Shown here: positions 21,417 to 32,400 of the stretch, in pieces
Layout: the number at the start of each line of letters is the position of its first letter
Numbering within the stretch: the stretch's first letter is position 1
NCBI GenBank assembly: GCA_001939145.1
Contig: LSRX01000332.1
Span: forward strand, 129,001 to 193,000
Length of the DNA stretch: 64,000 nt
Source: Symbiodinium microadriaticum
Lineage: Eukaryota > Sar > Dinophyceae > Suessiales > Symbiodiniaceae
Direction: 5' to 3'
The notes under the pieces: generated by a model
Database searches by the model: none
Told to the model about the DNA's origin: nothing
Seen by the model: only the letters and a program-made list of their open reading frames with translations
Program-made: the position numbers and the translations under genes

Positions 21417-21778
21417 TTTCTGGCACGTTCAGGTGAACTGAGCATCAAAACTATCGGTCATCGAACCCCAAGAATGATGGGGTTATGCCCCAAGCTTAAG
21501 GTGCAGCCTGGGCATTGGGATTTGTTTGGATTCCGAGACAGGATTTAGGGTAGCAGTGTTAGCTTCTGGGGTCCATGTCCGTGGCTTGGGATGTTACTCC
21601 ACTCGTGCGGTTTAGGGTGTGGGGCTGTGAGACCTCAGTGATGCAGATCTCCGAGTAGTGGGTCTCTACAATCCCCGGTAGGGGAGTGGGTGTGATAGTC
21701 GCAGTCTACGGTCAGTCTCTCAATACCACTCCATATGACATTCCCCTGGTGCAAGTATGTGGGGGCGCTGCTTTTAAG

Positions 21779-22264
21779 TAGCAGCAGTCGCAGCATCGAT
21801 CGCAGCAGAGGCAGCCGCAGCCGCAGCAGCAGCAGTAGCAGTTGGAGAAGTAAGATAGGGGCCTAAATAATTACCTATACTATGTTGGGGGCTCCTTATC
21901 GCAATTATAGAGTAATGGGACCCAAAACCCTATTCTGATTATTAAGGCCCCCAAATGAGTGGAAGCAGCAGAACCCTGGACGGTTTCTTTCCCTGCATGA
22001 GCCCAAACCCTGAACTCTGGCATGCGCGATCGCTCAACAGGTTGTCGCTGGTCAACCGCTTCACTGGAGACTGCCGATTGAGAACCGCTGACGGCTGAAG
22101 CTTCTACGGCTTAGGGTTGAGGGTTTAGGATCCAAGGTAGACGGTTAGGGCTTGCTTCCGCCATTCCGCGCCTGGCATCTCTTCACGCTTCTCACGCAGG
22201 CATGCAAAACATGCATGCCTCTCGTCGCAAGGAAAGTCGGAGAAGCTTTGCGAAGAAATACTAG
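21779..22264 (+). CDS. RS-rich protein C-terminus, two exons
   Basis: Exon 21779-21849 reads SSSRSIDRSRGSRSRSSSSS and WR with donor GTAAGA. Exon 22200-22264 follows a pyrimidine-rich tract and acceptor CTCACGCAG, reads MQNMHASRRKESRRSFAKKY and stops at TAG 22262. They join in phase (A + GC = Ser). Arg-Ser repeats are typical of splicing factors (family knowledge); no RRM is visible. MITE D copy 2 starts seven bases after the donor. Confidence 0.5.
21856..21952. mobile_element. MITE family D, copy 2
   Basis: TAGGGGCCTAAATAATTACC at the left and CTGATTATTAAGGCCCCC at the right. It lies within the intron of the RS-rich gene. Confidence 0.85.
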
Positions 22265-22572
22265 GCTTATCTAATTGACGTAATAGTGACCCCAGCTCCT
22301 GGGGTCAACGATTTCCAGCTTAGGAGCTTAGAGCTCACATAAGCCTGCATGTTAGTTAGTTTTGCTCCTAGGCTTCAGGCTGTAGTAAATACTGGCTAGT
22401 AGTTTAGTAGTGTAGGAAAGAAGCGTACCTTGTTGTACAGCATGTAAGGCCTGCTTGCGACAAGCAAGTGGAACCCAGTGGGTTTTTCCATTGCAGTTCA
22501 GGTTTAGGCTTCAGGGCTAGGGGTTGAGACCCTAAACCCTAAACCTTAGAAATACTCCTCAATGTATTAATT

Positions 22573-22661
22573 CAGGGGCCTTAATAATTACCTACACTAT
22601 TTTGGGGGTTCCTTATTCTAACTATAGCACAATATCCCCATTCCAATTCGTAAGGCCCCTG
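22573..22661. mobile_element. MITE family D, copy 3
   Basis: CAGGGGCCTTAATAATTACC and CGTAAGGCCCCTG form near-perfect ends. A fragment of a further copy is at 22916-22973. Confidence 0.85.
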
Positions 22662-23149
22662 CATTACACGGGATTCGGAGCATCTATGATGCCTAAATCC
22701 TTCCTTGAGCCCTAAACCCTAAGCCCCTAGACCTTAAACCCTAAACCCTAAACCCCTAAACCCTAAACCCTAGCTTTAGAACCTGGAGCTGACCTCCAGA
22801 ACCTAGAGCTGGACTCACAAGTCCTTTCAGAGTTTGAGATTCGGGTTTGGGGTTGGGGATTAGCGTTTAGGGTTTGGGATCTTTTCATGAGGGCTTGGGT
22901 TTAGGGTATGTTATAGTTCCTAAATGATGCTATAATGGACAGCCAACACCCTATTCTGATTAATCGGGTCCCCGCCATGTGGGCCTAAACATACTGTGAC
23001 GACCGAGCGCTTGACCCCCCCCAACACATTGAAGATCCTCATCTGTAGAGCCTAAAACCTACTCTCAGTATCCAACTCCTTTATGGCCCCGCCTTCATGA
23101 AGCCTAAACCCTAAACTCTAGGCCCCAACCCTAAACCCTAAACCCTCAG

Positions 23150-23239
23150 CCCCTAAAGAAGCAAAAAGACCGAAACTGCAAAGTCGCCAAATCTCAAAGC
23201 TCTACACGCACCCTCATGGAGTCGCTGCAACAGCTTTAA
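23150..23239 (+). CDS. Candidate terminal exon
   Basis: Acceptor AACCCTCAG from a telomere-like repeat. The frame reads PLKKQKDRNCKVAKSQSS, then TRTLMESLQQL, and stops at TAA 23237. Basic N-terminal half and amphipathic end. Family unknown. Confidence 0.4.
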   Translation, partial: PLKKQKDRNCKVAKSQSSTRTLMESLQQL

Positions 23240-23483
23240 ATGTAGGGGGGTTTAGGGTTTAGGGGTTTAAGGGGGTTTAGGGGTGTAGGATTTAGGCCTT
23301 AGAGAACCCAAAACTCCGACTTTTGACTTTCGATCTACGAACGGGTTTGGAACCTGCCGACGCGAAACGCGCACGCAGAGTTCACGGAGTGATTTCCCCA
23401 CGGACAACCCTAGAGACTAACAACCCTTCGCTGAACCTCAAAAAGGAATCAGGGTTTAGGGTTAAGGGACTAACATCCCTCAG

Positions 23484-23606
23484 CTGAGCCCTAAACCCTC
23501 AACCCTGAAATCGTTGCTTATGTGGAAGGAACCATGGTTTGGTCTCTACCTGAATCATTTGACGGAGTATGCGCTGAGTTATGATGCCGAAAGGAACCCT
23601 TTTTGA
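23484..23606 (+). CDS. Candidate exon with strongly coding-like frame
   Basis: After acceptor CATCCCTCAG the frame reads through telomere-like text (SPKPSTLK) into SLLMWKEPWFGLYLNHLTEY, then ALSYDAERNPF, then TGA 23604. The second half is rich in aromatic residues. A shifted frame is also open (PEIVAYVEGTMVWSLPESF), so the frame is not certain. Confidence 0.35.
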   Translation: MSPKPSTLKSLLMWKEPWFGLYLNHLTEYALSYDAERNPF

Positions 23607-23722
23607 AGGAACCTTGTCCTTTCTATTTTGACTTAGAGCGAACTTTGCCGCTGATCAGGTTTTATCAGTAGAGTAATCTCTACGGCATCAAAATTGGGTA
23701 CTTGTAGCTGACTCATCATCTA

Positions 23723-23805
23723 CCCAGAGAACCCAGCACCCCTTAATTATGGAATATACCTTAAATCATAATATTCCTTAATTAAGGGGTATTGGGCTCT
23801 CTGGG
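23723..23805. mobile_element. MITE family C, copy 1, TA target duplication
   Basis: A perfect-looking 83-bp hairpin: CCCAGAGAACCCAGCACCCC at the left and inverted at the right, ending CTCTCTGGG. It is bordered by TA on both sides, as for Tc1/mariner-type insertions (family knowledge). Copies are at 35001, 46047 and 52729. Confidence 0.9.
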
Positions 23806-24199
23806 TACCAGCTACGTTCCCGGAACCTTAGGTACTCTTGGCTTCAAGAAGCCCCTTAAATGGCCTCTATCACGAAGGATGCCTTTGGTTTCCCAGCGAG
23901 GTTCCGAAATCCCCTAAACCCGAAACCCCTAAACCCTAAACCGAGCCCTCTACTCGAACGAAATGAGGGATCTTCATGAGGATTTTCGAGTACTTAAGGA
24001 CCGGAAGATGAAGACCTGTGCAAGCGGGGTTTAGGGTTTGGGGAGTTAGTGCACCCTTCAACCGGTTTAGGCCCCTAACATGAGGGATCCTCCATGAAGG
24101 AGTGCCGAGTCTCTTGGGTGATGGGGCCACAGCAGCATTGTTTTCTCATAAGCGTAGTAGAGTTTCGTGAGAACCTAGGCTCTCAAACGTTGTAGAAGC

Positions 24200-24397
24200 T
24201 TGTTTAGCAAACAGGAAGACCCCCTTCGAAGTCTACAATACCCTTTCAGCGTTATGGGGATAATTTCTCGAAATTTTGTGTTATTATGGCTTCAGGGCTT
24301 TGCATGTGCTCTTTTGGGAAGGGTACTTTTTGCAGCCTTCTTTGGGCTCATGTATGTTCACCGTAATCGCAGGTTTAGCCTGCTCTGGGTCGTTTAA
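24200..24397 (+). CDS. ORF with hydrophobic segments, weak
   Basis: A 65-codon frame with FVLLWLQGFACALLG and VLFAAFFGLMYV, which would be membrane-spanning. Another frame in the same bases reads RYGDNFSKFCVIMASG. The region is free of telomere-like repeats from 24080 to 24700, consistent with some coding content. Confidence 0.2.
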   Translation: MFSKQEDPLRSLQYPFSVMGIISRNFVLLWLQGFACALLGRVLFAAFFGLMYVHRNRRFSLLWVV

Positions 24398-24461
24398 CTT
24401 TTCCTCTTTGTGTTTGTATGTCATTGCTCACACACACACACACACTGTGACTTAAACTTGC

Positions 24462-24675
24462 GTGCTTGCCTGTTTGCCCCTGGGTTATGGCAAGCATTTG
24501 AAGGTGTCTTTTGATCGAGTCCCATGCTGTGGCGCCTTTACATCCTCCTCCGACAATGAGCTGTCTCCCGGCAGCTTGTGCCCAAGCAACAACCAGAGGT
24601 TTTCTGAGAAATCAGAAACTCGTACGGTGCATCGAAGCGTCATTGCGCGATCCCCAACTGCCCAGAATCCTTGTG
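24462..24675 (+). CDS. Candidate exon, Ser-rich
   Basis: A frame from ATG 24462 reads HLKVSFDRVPCCGAFTSSSD, then NELSPGSLCPSNNQRFSEKS, then VIARSPTAQNPC, to donor G|GTAGGG at 24676. A 71-codon repeat-free open frame. Function unknown. Confidence 0.35.
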
Positions 24676-25122
24676 GTAGGGTCCTAAATTTAAACTCTAA
24701 AGCCCTGAAGCCCAAATACCCTAAATCCTAAATCTTAAACCCTACCATGGAACGTGGTACAGTGGGGTCTTCAGAGCTGAACATGGAGGAGCTAGATCCA
24801 TCGGGATCCCTGGTTTAGGATGTCGGGTTCAACATGGGGGACTAATGGGGCCTAGATGCGTAGAAGAGGAGTTCTCTGAGGGCTCCTGTCAGACTTCTGC
24901 TTGCTATGGGGGCTGCTCTGTGGGTCTCGGCAAAAGGGGCCTTAAGAATACGAGGACTAATATATACGAATGACAAGATGAGCTATAATACTGCGAATGA
25001 GAGCAGTAGAACAAGTCTTGCTTTGGGTGGATTGTAGAAATTGTGTTCTCCTGTGTTCGGGTGAAGACAACGGCTTAAGGCTTAGGGGGTTTACACGACT
25101 CCTCTCTTATGATCGTTTTCAG

Positions 25123-25205
25123 GCGTTAAGACTGTTTGGGGCTCTGCTTTGTTCTTAAGAATCGCCCAAGCCCGTGTTTGGTTTACCGCGCGACAGGAAT
25201 TCAAG
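25123..25205 (+). CDS. Candidate exon
   Basis: The acceptor ATCGTTTTCAG has a good pyrimidine tract. The frame reads VKTVWGSALFLRIAQARVWF and continues TARQEFK before running into CCCTAAA text. The donor is unclear. Confidence 0.3.
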
Positions 25206-25443
25206 CCTAAAGCCCTAAACCCTGGATACTTCAAAGTCCAGAGTTGAGAAGTCTGCGAGTCCTAACCCCGCACGACTGAACCCCTACAGCGAGCCTGGAG
25301 AGCCCAACACGATATGCAATTGCAGCTAGGGTTTAGGGTTTAGGGGTTTAAGGTTTAAGGTTTAGGGGTTTGTGTTTAAGGTTTAGGGTTTAGGATAAGG
25401 GGGAAAGCCTAAACTCCATGACTTGGGTAAAGCTGTGAGACAG

Positions 25444-25476
25444 ACATCCGCGAAGAGGGGAGGCCGGGGGCACCAG
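25444..25476 (+). CDS. Candidate 33-nt exon TSAKRGGRGHQ
   Basis: Acceptor GTGAGACAG and donor CAG|GTTGGC, phase 0 at both ends. Basic, Gly-rich. Confidence 0.35.
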
Positions 25477-26020
25477 GTTGGCTCCCGGCACTGAGAGAGT
25501 TGCCAACTATCGGTTCGACGCCCTGTAGGCCGTCCATCACCCAAGGCCCTTTCAGACTAGGATTTAGTTCAGGGTTTGGAGTTGTTGGTGCATGTTCAAG
25601 TCTGTTCGGCTCAACCAGTTGAGCATTGGCAATGCTCATCCATAAACCATAAGCCCTAAGCCAAACCTCTAAACACCGAAACCCGAAACCCTAAACCCTA
25701 AGCCGGGTCACGGCGAGGGTTTCCTGTGTTGGGTGCAGGGCTCGCTCTTTTTTTTGCGGGTTTGGGGTTTAGGGCTTAGGGGTTTAGGGTTTAGGGCTTA
25801 GGGCTTAGGGGTTTTAGGGGTTTAGGGCGTAGGGCTTAGGGGTTTACGGCTTAGGGCTTGGGGCTTAGAGCTTCGGGGTTTAGGGCTTAGGGTTTAGGGG
25901 CTTAGAGCTTAGGGGTTTAGGGCTTAGGGCTTAGGGGTTTAGGGTTTAGGGTTCAGGGTTTTGTGTGGCTTGAGGATTTGAGGTTCAGGGGTTTGGGGTT
26001 TGGGGAACGTCAACTCGCAG

Positions 26021-26169
26021 CCCGTATCCGAAGACCAAATACAAAAGATAAGAAAGGCAGACGATCAGAAACCCTAAGCCCAGAAACACCAGAGGATGCC
26101 GAGGCACCAGACAGTCGGAATTATTTTGCTGCGGAGGTCTTTGGCAGACGTCAAGCAGACTGGGCCTGA
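26021..26169 (+). CDS. Candidate terminal exon, charged
   Basis: Acceptor AACTCGCAG. A 48-residue frame reads RIRRPNTKDKKGRRSE, then TLSPETPEDAEAPDSRNYFA, then EVFGRRQADWA, and stops at TGA 26167. Overlapping frames are also open (VSEDQIQKIRKADDQ from 26024; an 82-codon frame 26096-26344), so the choice rests on composition. Confidence 0.4.
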
Positions 26170-26458
26170 AACCGGGCACAGCATCTGCATCGGCATCCGC
26201 ATGCGATCGCAGGGCTCCCTTAGATCCGAAATGTCAGCGCACCCGACACCTCAAGAATTCCAGGTTTACCCGAACTTAGTTCTCCAATTGCCAACCTTGA
26301 AAAAATTCGGGTTGTTGTATCTTAGTGAAAATCTGAAAGTTTAAGCCTTAATTGCCCGGGTGTCTTGGGGAAGTGAGCGAGGCCGTAATTCAAATTCCAC
26401 AACACCCAGCCCTAGGCCGCCAAGAATTTACTAGCAATGGTTGGCCATTTCTTTGCAG

Positions 26459-26484
26459 TGCACTTCTGGACTTGCTTGATCCGT
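26459..26484 (+). CDS. Candidate 26-nt exon between strong splice sites
   Basis: The acceptor TTTCTTTGCAG and donor CGT|GTAAGT are among the best in the window. The only good frame reads HFWTCLIR after a 2-nt overhang. Confidence 0.4.
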
Positions 26485-26809
26485 GTAAGTAGTTACCAGT
26501 TTCTATCGGGTGCTCCCAACAGATTGCAAACTTGCCAAACCTTGCCTGCTTGAGCGGATTTCTGCAGTGTTTTTCTCACTGCCTTACTCTTCGGTGTAGG
26601 AATGATAGCCTTTGGTCCTGCACCTGAGCCCTAAAATCCCAAGCTCGAACCCCTAGGCCCCTTAAGCCTTGAGCCTTAAACCCTCAACCCTTAAACCGCT
26701 TAGATCCACTCTCAGCCCTCAAGGTCTGAACCACTCACCCGGTAGGGGGGGGGGGCCCTGGGTTAAGCGATCAATTTCAGGGTTGAGGGTTGAGGATTTA
26801 GGGTCTGAG

Positions 26810-26881
26810 TGCGACGTTTCACATCCAAGACGAGCAGTGCTGCTTGGCACAACGGAGCAGGAGCGTCGGCCCGCGGACTAA
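26810..26881 (+). CDS. Candidate terminal exon
   Basis: Acceptor GGTCTGAG. It reads CDVSHPRRAVLLGTTEQERR, then PAD, then TAA 26879-26881. No family. Confidence 0.35.
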   Translation, partial: CDVSHPRRAVLLGTTEQERRPAD

Positions 26882-27334
26882 ATGTACCTCTTAGAGATTA
26901 ATTAAATTTAAGGTTTAGGGCCCTGTCGGAATCTGCAAGTGGACGGTTTAGGGCCATGTCGCGATCATTGAGCGATGTTTGGCATGAATCGTTGCACTTA
27001 TAAGCGGTTTCTACTTTAAACATACTTCCTGGAATCGGACCAGTAATATTTTGATTGTACTGTTTTTACATTCACCTACACCCACAGCATAGCATGCCCA
27101 GAAGCTTACCTCGTTAAGAAAGCGTGGTAGCTTCGAACAAGGCTGCAGTCCAACACAACCTAGTTCAAGGCTGAAAGCTAGTTTTGGGACTGGAGGAAGT
27201 ACCCAGCGCTTGGGAGGTTTAGGGGGGTTTAGGGTTTTGATTTAGGGGTTTAGGGCTTAGGGTTTTCGAAGTAAGCGCTAAACCCCAAAACCCTGAACCC
27301 TAAGAGCCTGCACCTGAAGTCCTGTCCTCTGCAG

Positions 27335-28193
27335 CTGCCTTTGCCGGAGCGCCGCGTGCAGGGTCTCGAAAAAAGGGACCTCATGGATAGANATGTGTGC
27401 TAACTGACTAAATAGTTGAATGAAGACATACTACATGCGTATATGTATATATATATATATATAAGGATCTTATTATGTTTTTATATATGTAAGTCCTTCG
27501 AAAGGTAGGCTATTTGGGGGTCTGGTTTTAGGGTTTAGGGTCGGTTCATGGCAATGAAGTTTAGGATTCAGGATCTCCCTGCAACCGAAATCCCCGACTC
27601 TGAGAGCTCTCTTGGGATACAGGTCTGGTCTCGGGCTTAGTTAGCCCTATGCTTCCAGGGACCCTATTATTGGGTCCTTAAAAGGTCTAGGGCCCTAACT
27701 AGAAGGTCCTTGGGTTGGAAGTCGGAAGGTTGGGGTAGGGTTTCGGGAGCCCCGACAGAGACTTGTAATACACCCTGGACCCAAAGCCCTAAACCCCAAA
27801 CCTCCTAAACCTTAAACCTCCTAAACCCTAAACCCTCAACCCCTAAACCCTAAACCCTCAACCCCTAAACCCTAAACCCTTTGGATCTCTGCATAAGGCA
27901 GTGTACTCTCAATCGCCCTTGCTTCACTCGGCACGTTGGCGACTCACAACTTCACAGTAAGCCAGCCAGCAAGCCTAAACCCGGCTTTAGGGTTCAGGGG
28001 TTTAAGGTTGCCGCCTCGATGGTTAGTAGTCCTATATGGTTAGTAGTCCTGTTTTGTTATAGCCCTCACACAGACATACGGCAAGATACTATTCTAAGTA
28101 TCAAAAGGCGCTTGTATTACAGGAGCTTCGAGCACAATCGTTCTGCGCAAAGCGCTTCTGGCAATCGCCCCGATGGTGCCTGGGAGCTTATAG
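27335..28193 (+). CDS. Four-exon chain to a stop, unknown protein
   Basis: Exons: 27335-27394 (acceptor CCTCTGCAG, LPLPERRVQGLEKRDLMDR, one N at 27392, donor GTGTGC), 27572-27622 (DLPATEIPDSESSLGIQ, donor GTCTGG), 27902-27956 (CTLNRPCFTRHVGDSQLH, donor GTAAGC) and 28123-28193 (acceptor TATTACAG, ASSTIVLRKALLAIAPMVPG, stop TAG). Phases run 0-0, 0-0, 0-1, 2-stop and all close. Isolated exons have alternative frames, but this is the combination that closes. Product not recognised. Confidence 0.5.
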
Positions 28194-28220
28194 GTTCAGG
28201 GTTTCTGGAATATGTAGGAC

Positions 28221-28336
28221 GTATTAGGGAGACCCCTTAAAAGGGGACCTTTCTTAACCCTACTTCTGGCTCCCTTGAAAGGCAGTTTATTGAGAGGGTC
28301 TATATCCCCAAGGGTCGCCCTAATCCTAACTCCTAG
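28221..28336 (+). mobile_element. MITE family A, copy 3
   Basis: Starts GTATTAGGGAGACCCC and ends AATCCTAACTCCTAG. It begins 27 bp after the TAG of the four-exon chain and is followed after four bases by MITE D copy 5 (28341-28442). Confidence 0.85.
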
Positions 28337-28340
28337 TTAT

Positions 28341-28442
28341 GGGAGCCTAAAGAATTACCAATATCATTTCTTAGGGTTCCTTATTAGATTTGTGCTATAC
28401 AGGAGCCCAAAACCCCATTCTAATTGTTCATTCGGGTCCTAG
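28341..28442. mobile_element. MITE family D, copy 5
   Basis: GGGAGCCTAAAGAATTACC at the left and CTAATTGTTCATTCGGGTCC at the right. It directly abuts MITE A copy 3. Confidence 0.75.
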
Positions 28443-28884
28443 GATCTCTTGGGGTTTAGGGTTTAGGTCTTCGACCTAAACCCAAATGCAAAGTTTTGAA
28501 AATTGAGCTAGGACAAGCTAGCCCTAAACCCTAGAGGGCTCTATGCGGATTTAGCGGATTTCAGGGGTTTGGGGTGTTCTGCTCTAGGCATTTAAAATTT
28601 GGGCATTTTGGGATTTAAGTTCATGTTTGGGGGATTGGGGTTTAGGGTGTTTTGGGTTTCGCGGTTTAGGCTTTTGGGCAGGGTGTGGGTCTCGATGTAT
28701 GTCGACTTAGGAGGCAAGTGGAGTAGTCGAGGTCAAGAGTATATCGGATAAGTTTGAGAGTCCCAGGTGCCATTCAAGATCATACTCTCCGGAACATCGA
28801 ACACCCCAAGGGAATCTCATGCAAAGACAAAAAGCTTCTCTCGCAAACTTGAGCCTTACACTAAAGAAGCCTGCGTGATCACAC

Positions 28885-29460
28885 TCACATGAAAGAATTG
28901 GCGCTATGCTCTTTCGATTTCGAACTTATTCGCGATTGATTGATCTGCAAACTAGACGGGCGTGGTTGCTGTCCCACGGGAGTCCCACGACGGGCGCCCG
29001 GCGATGCAGCCGGTGGTTTTGCGGTTCTTGCTGTGCCATTACATACCTGGGATGCTGAATTGTCAAATCCAACAGCGCTTCGCCCTCTACCCGCTAACCC
29101 TAAAGCGTGTTTGGCACCGGCGCATTTAGTAATCGCGTTTCCGCAGAACTGCCGCGCGCATTTTGGGGGTTTCGGCGTGGAAGTCGTGCGCCGCCACCTA
29201 GCATGTTGATGCAACTTAATCCAGTTTGCCAAGTCCGAAATTTCTCAAAGTTCGAGTTCGTCTGAATTGAAAGTGTCTTGCGAGTTTCGGGGGTGCGCCT
29301 TGTGATTCCTCCGCCTTCCACCTCAATGAACCCACACCTCTAGCGCCAGCAAATTCACCAAACAACGTCGGCCGACATGTCATGTGACGATAACACCTCC
29401 GTGACATGTCGCCACTTACTGCGCCAACTCCTCCACGCGTGTTAGGGGGGTTCTTTCTGC
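28885..29460. other. Repeat-free GC-richer segment with overlapping ORFs on both strands
   Basis: No TTTAGGG or CCCTAAA text. Frames of 89 codons (+, 28940-29209), 115 codons (-, 28885-29232) and 96 codons (-, 29216-29506) overlap. None shows a recognisable motif. The minus frame is rich in Ala/Arg/Pro, which may just reflect GC content. The segment borders the AT-rich island. Confidence 0.4.
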
Positions 29461-29469
29461 CCAAATCTG

Positions 29470-32400
29470 ATATTGTACAATATAGATAGATATGATCTTG
29501 GTTCAAGGATATGTTTACAGAACCATTGGTTCAAATATTGAAAGGTTGGATTGATATAAATTATATGTTCACTTCAAATCTGACGTTTTCTTACATATCT
29601 TTTATTGTCTATAATTCGAATTTAATGATACGTCTTGTGTAAGAGAAATTTTATATTTTATGATTCATATATGAGATTCATAATGTATTACTTCATTTTG
29701 AAAATTTTTCTCGAATTATGGATATTAAATATGATATGAATTTATTTCTTTTGTTCATACGATTAGTTATTAAGAGTCTTCTTAATTCTTTTCTCGAATG
29801 TGTAATAGAAGGTTTTCGTTTAGAAATTAGAGATCTGGAAATTGGGAAATTGAAATAAATGAAATTTGAATAGACCGTTTATAATATATCGAATTGTTAT
29901 TAATAAGAATTATTATGAAAATATGAAATTATTTGAGAAAGATAAAGATTTCTAGATTTATAGTATAGGAGTTACAGAGATATTTATATATTACCACGTT
30001 AAATTTCTAATTTTAAATATGGAAAAAATGATAGTTATTCGGAAAAAAATATAATTATATAAAAAAAAATATTTTTATATTTTTAAGTTGGAATTTGAAT
30101 TTTGTTGATATTGATCTTCTATTTTTGCTTCTAATCTTGATATTAAAGAGAATATGGATATTACTTAATTTTTTTATGATGATATTTTATTAATTTATAA
30201 ATAAAAATTCTTATTTGAGTAATAATTATTTTATTTGATAATATAAAGTAATGAAATATTGATTATATAAAGATAAAAAGAAGAAATAGTTATATGCCTA
30301 TATTATCTAAGATATGATAGCTCCAAGCAAAATTCTAAAGACGAAATAATATTATGATAGAAATTAAAAAAAATTGTTATCTGAAATTAAATAAGAAATA
30401 CGAGAAAAAGAGGTAGATTTTCATGATAACGTCTAAAATCTTTTTATTGAAAATCTATCGTCGAACGAAATTTTCTGATATTCCGAAATCAAGATTTATT
30501 CTTCGAATCATATTTCTTGATCGAAGGATATCGAGACCCCAACTAAACGAAATCTGAAAATATTGCCTCCGAGATGAATTTATCGAAGATAAAGAAAACG
30601 TGCCAGATTCGACTCAGATGATTTTTTTCAATAAGAGAACGAAAGATATATATCTCTTCTTAATGATACGATTTGAAATGATTAAAGAATTCTACAATTA
30701 CGAGAATCTATAGGTCGAAATTAGAGGGATCATTTCAATTCTTAAAAGGCATTCTTTCTAATATTTTCATAATTATGGCTATCTATAGATTCAAAATGAG
30801 TTGATCGCGCCAATTTCCAAAAATATCTCTCGTATAAATCGTATGATTATCGATATCTGGAGATCGAAATACGAAGATTTCCAAAAATATTTTTTCAGCA
30901 ATCATATGATCACGGATAGATCTAAATCAATATGATCACGATTATTTCCAAAAATATCTATCAAAAAAATATATATGATCACGGACGTCCAGAGAACGAA
31001 TTGCTCACAAAAATCATAAGATCACGAATTTCTGAAGACCGAAATGACGCGATCACGATTATTTTCAAATCATGATTTTCTGCTTTTTGACCAAAAAATA
31101 TGATCATGAATATTATTATCTCTCTTCAAGAAGCTCTTTGATCCAAAGATTTTCTTTGATAAAGAAAGTAGCGGCAATCCATGATCGTATGTTTTTTGTG
31201 ATATAGATCCGAGATCTGGCTCTAGACTTCGTCTGATCATATGAATTCCGATCAAAGATATCCGTGAATATCAGCTTTTTGCTAGGAATGATCCTTCAAA
31301 TCTCGCGATCATATTATAATCGAGCTATAGATATCTTCGATTCATGATTTCTATTTGAAATATATTTTAAATTTGAATCATTATTTTTCTAATTTCATTT
31401 AAAGACAATCTCTGATTATATAGATTTTATGAGATTTTTGGAATTAGCCAAGATCCCATTAATTTCGATCAGGAATATTAAAAGATTTTGAGCAATGATA
31501 GTTTATCAATAAAATAAAAAATCAATTTTTTTATATCAAAAATTGACAGGTCTAACGCAAAATCTTTATATTATCAGAATTCCTCTGAAATCTTCTTAAT
31601 AGATCTCTTCTATATCTTGCTTGTCTTCTACCCCTTCTCCTATATTCTGTCTTGCAGATATTTTCCTAACTTTCTTTAAATAATCTCCTCTATCTCTCAG
31701 ATCATGTCGTCATGCTTCCGATTATAGATCTATATTAGAAGATTCTTATTCATATTCATTCATAATTCGGACATATTTAGAGTGCCCTATAAAATTCCCA
31801 AATCTCAATCTTTCAGATAATATCGCCCAAATTCTTGTCTAATATAGAGCATAAATAATATCCAAATAATATCCGAAATAATATCTATAATAATATCTAA
31901 ATGATCTTCTTATAATATCCAAATATATTTTATTATTTAAAATTTATCAACGGATAAAATCTTCTGGATATTATAGAGGGATCGCTCGGGCACGAATTCG
32001 AATTTTATTTCAAATATATTCGAAAAATATTCGGACGCGATTTGAGAGGCGCGGAACCTCTCAGAGCATCAATCCAATAATTTGAAATATCATATAAATA
32101 TATGAATCCAATATAAATCATCGTCATCAATCAAGACAGAGATACTAATTTGAAGCAGTATCGTCACTTCTTCTCTATCAATCATATCGTCGAGAAATAT
32201 TCAGATCAACTATAGAGTTTCCATCGTCAAGATAATTCTTATTATTGCAATGCTTCGAGATTTCTTTTTATGAATTCAGAGCTAAATTCAGAGTCTTTGA
32301 ATCCAAACTCCGTTATTATTCAAATATTATAAGAATTCTCCAAGACTTTCATGATTTTCCATCGTAGATCAGAATTTTCGAATCTAACCCGATTATAATA

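Noticed and set aside
31070-31255. 61-codon minus ORF in the AT island
   Set aside because: The length is modest for 4.3 kb, the composition follows AT bias and it overlaps the GATCACG motif cluster.
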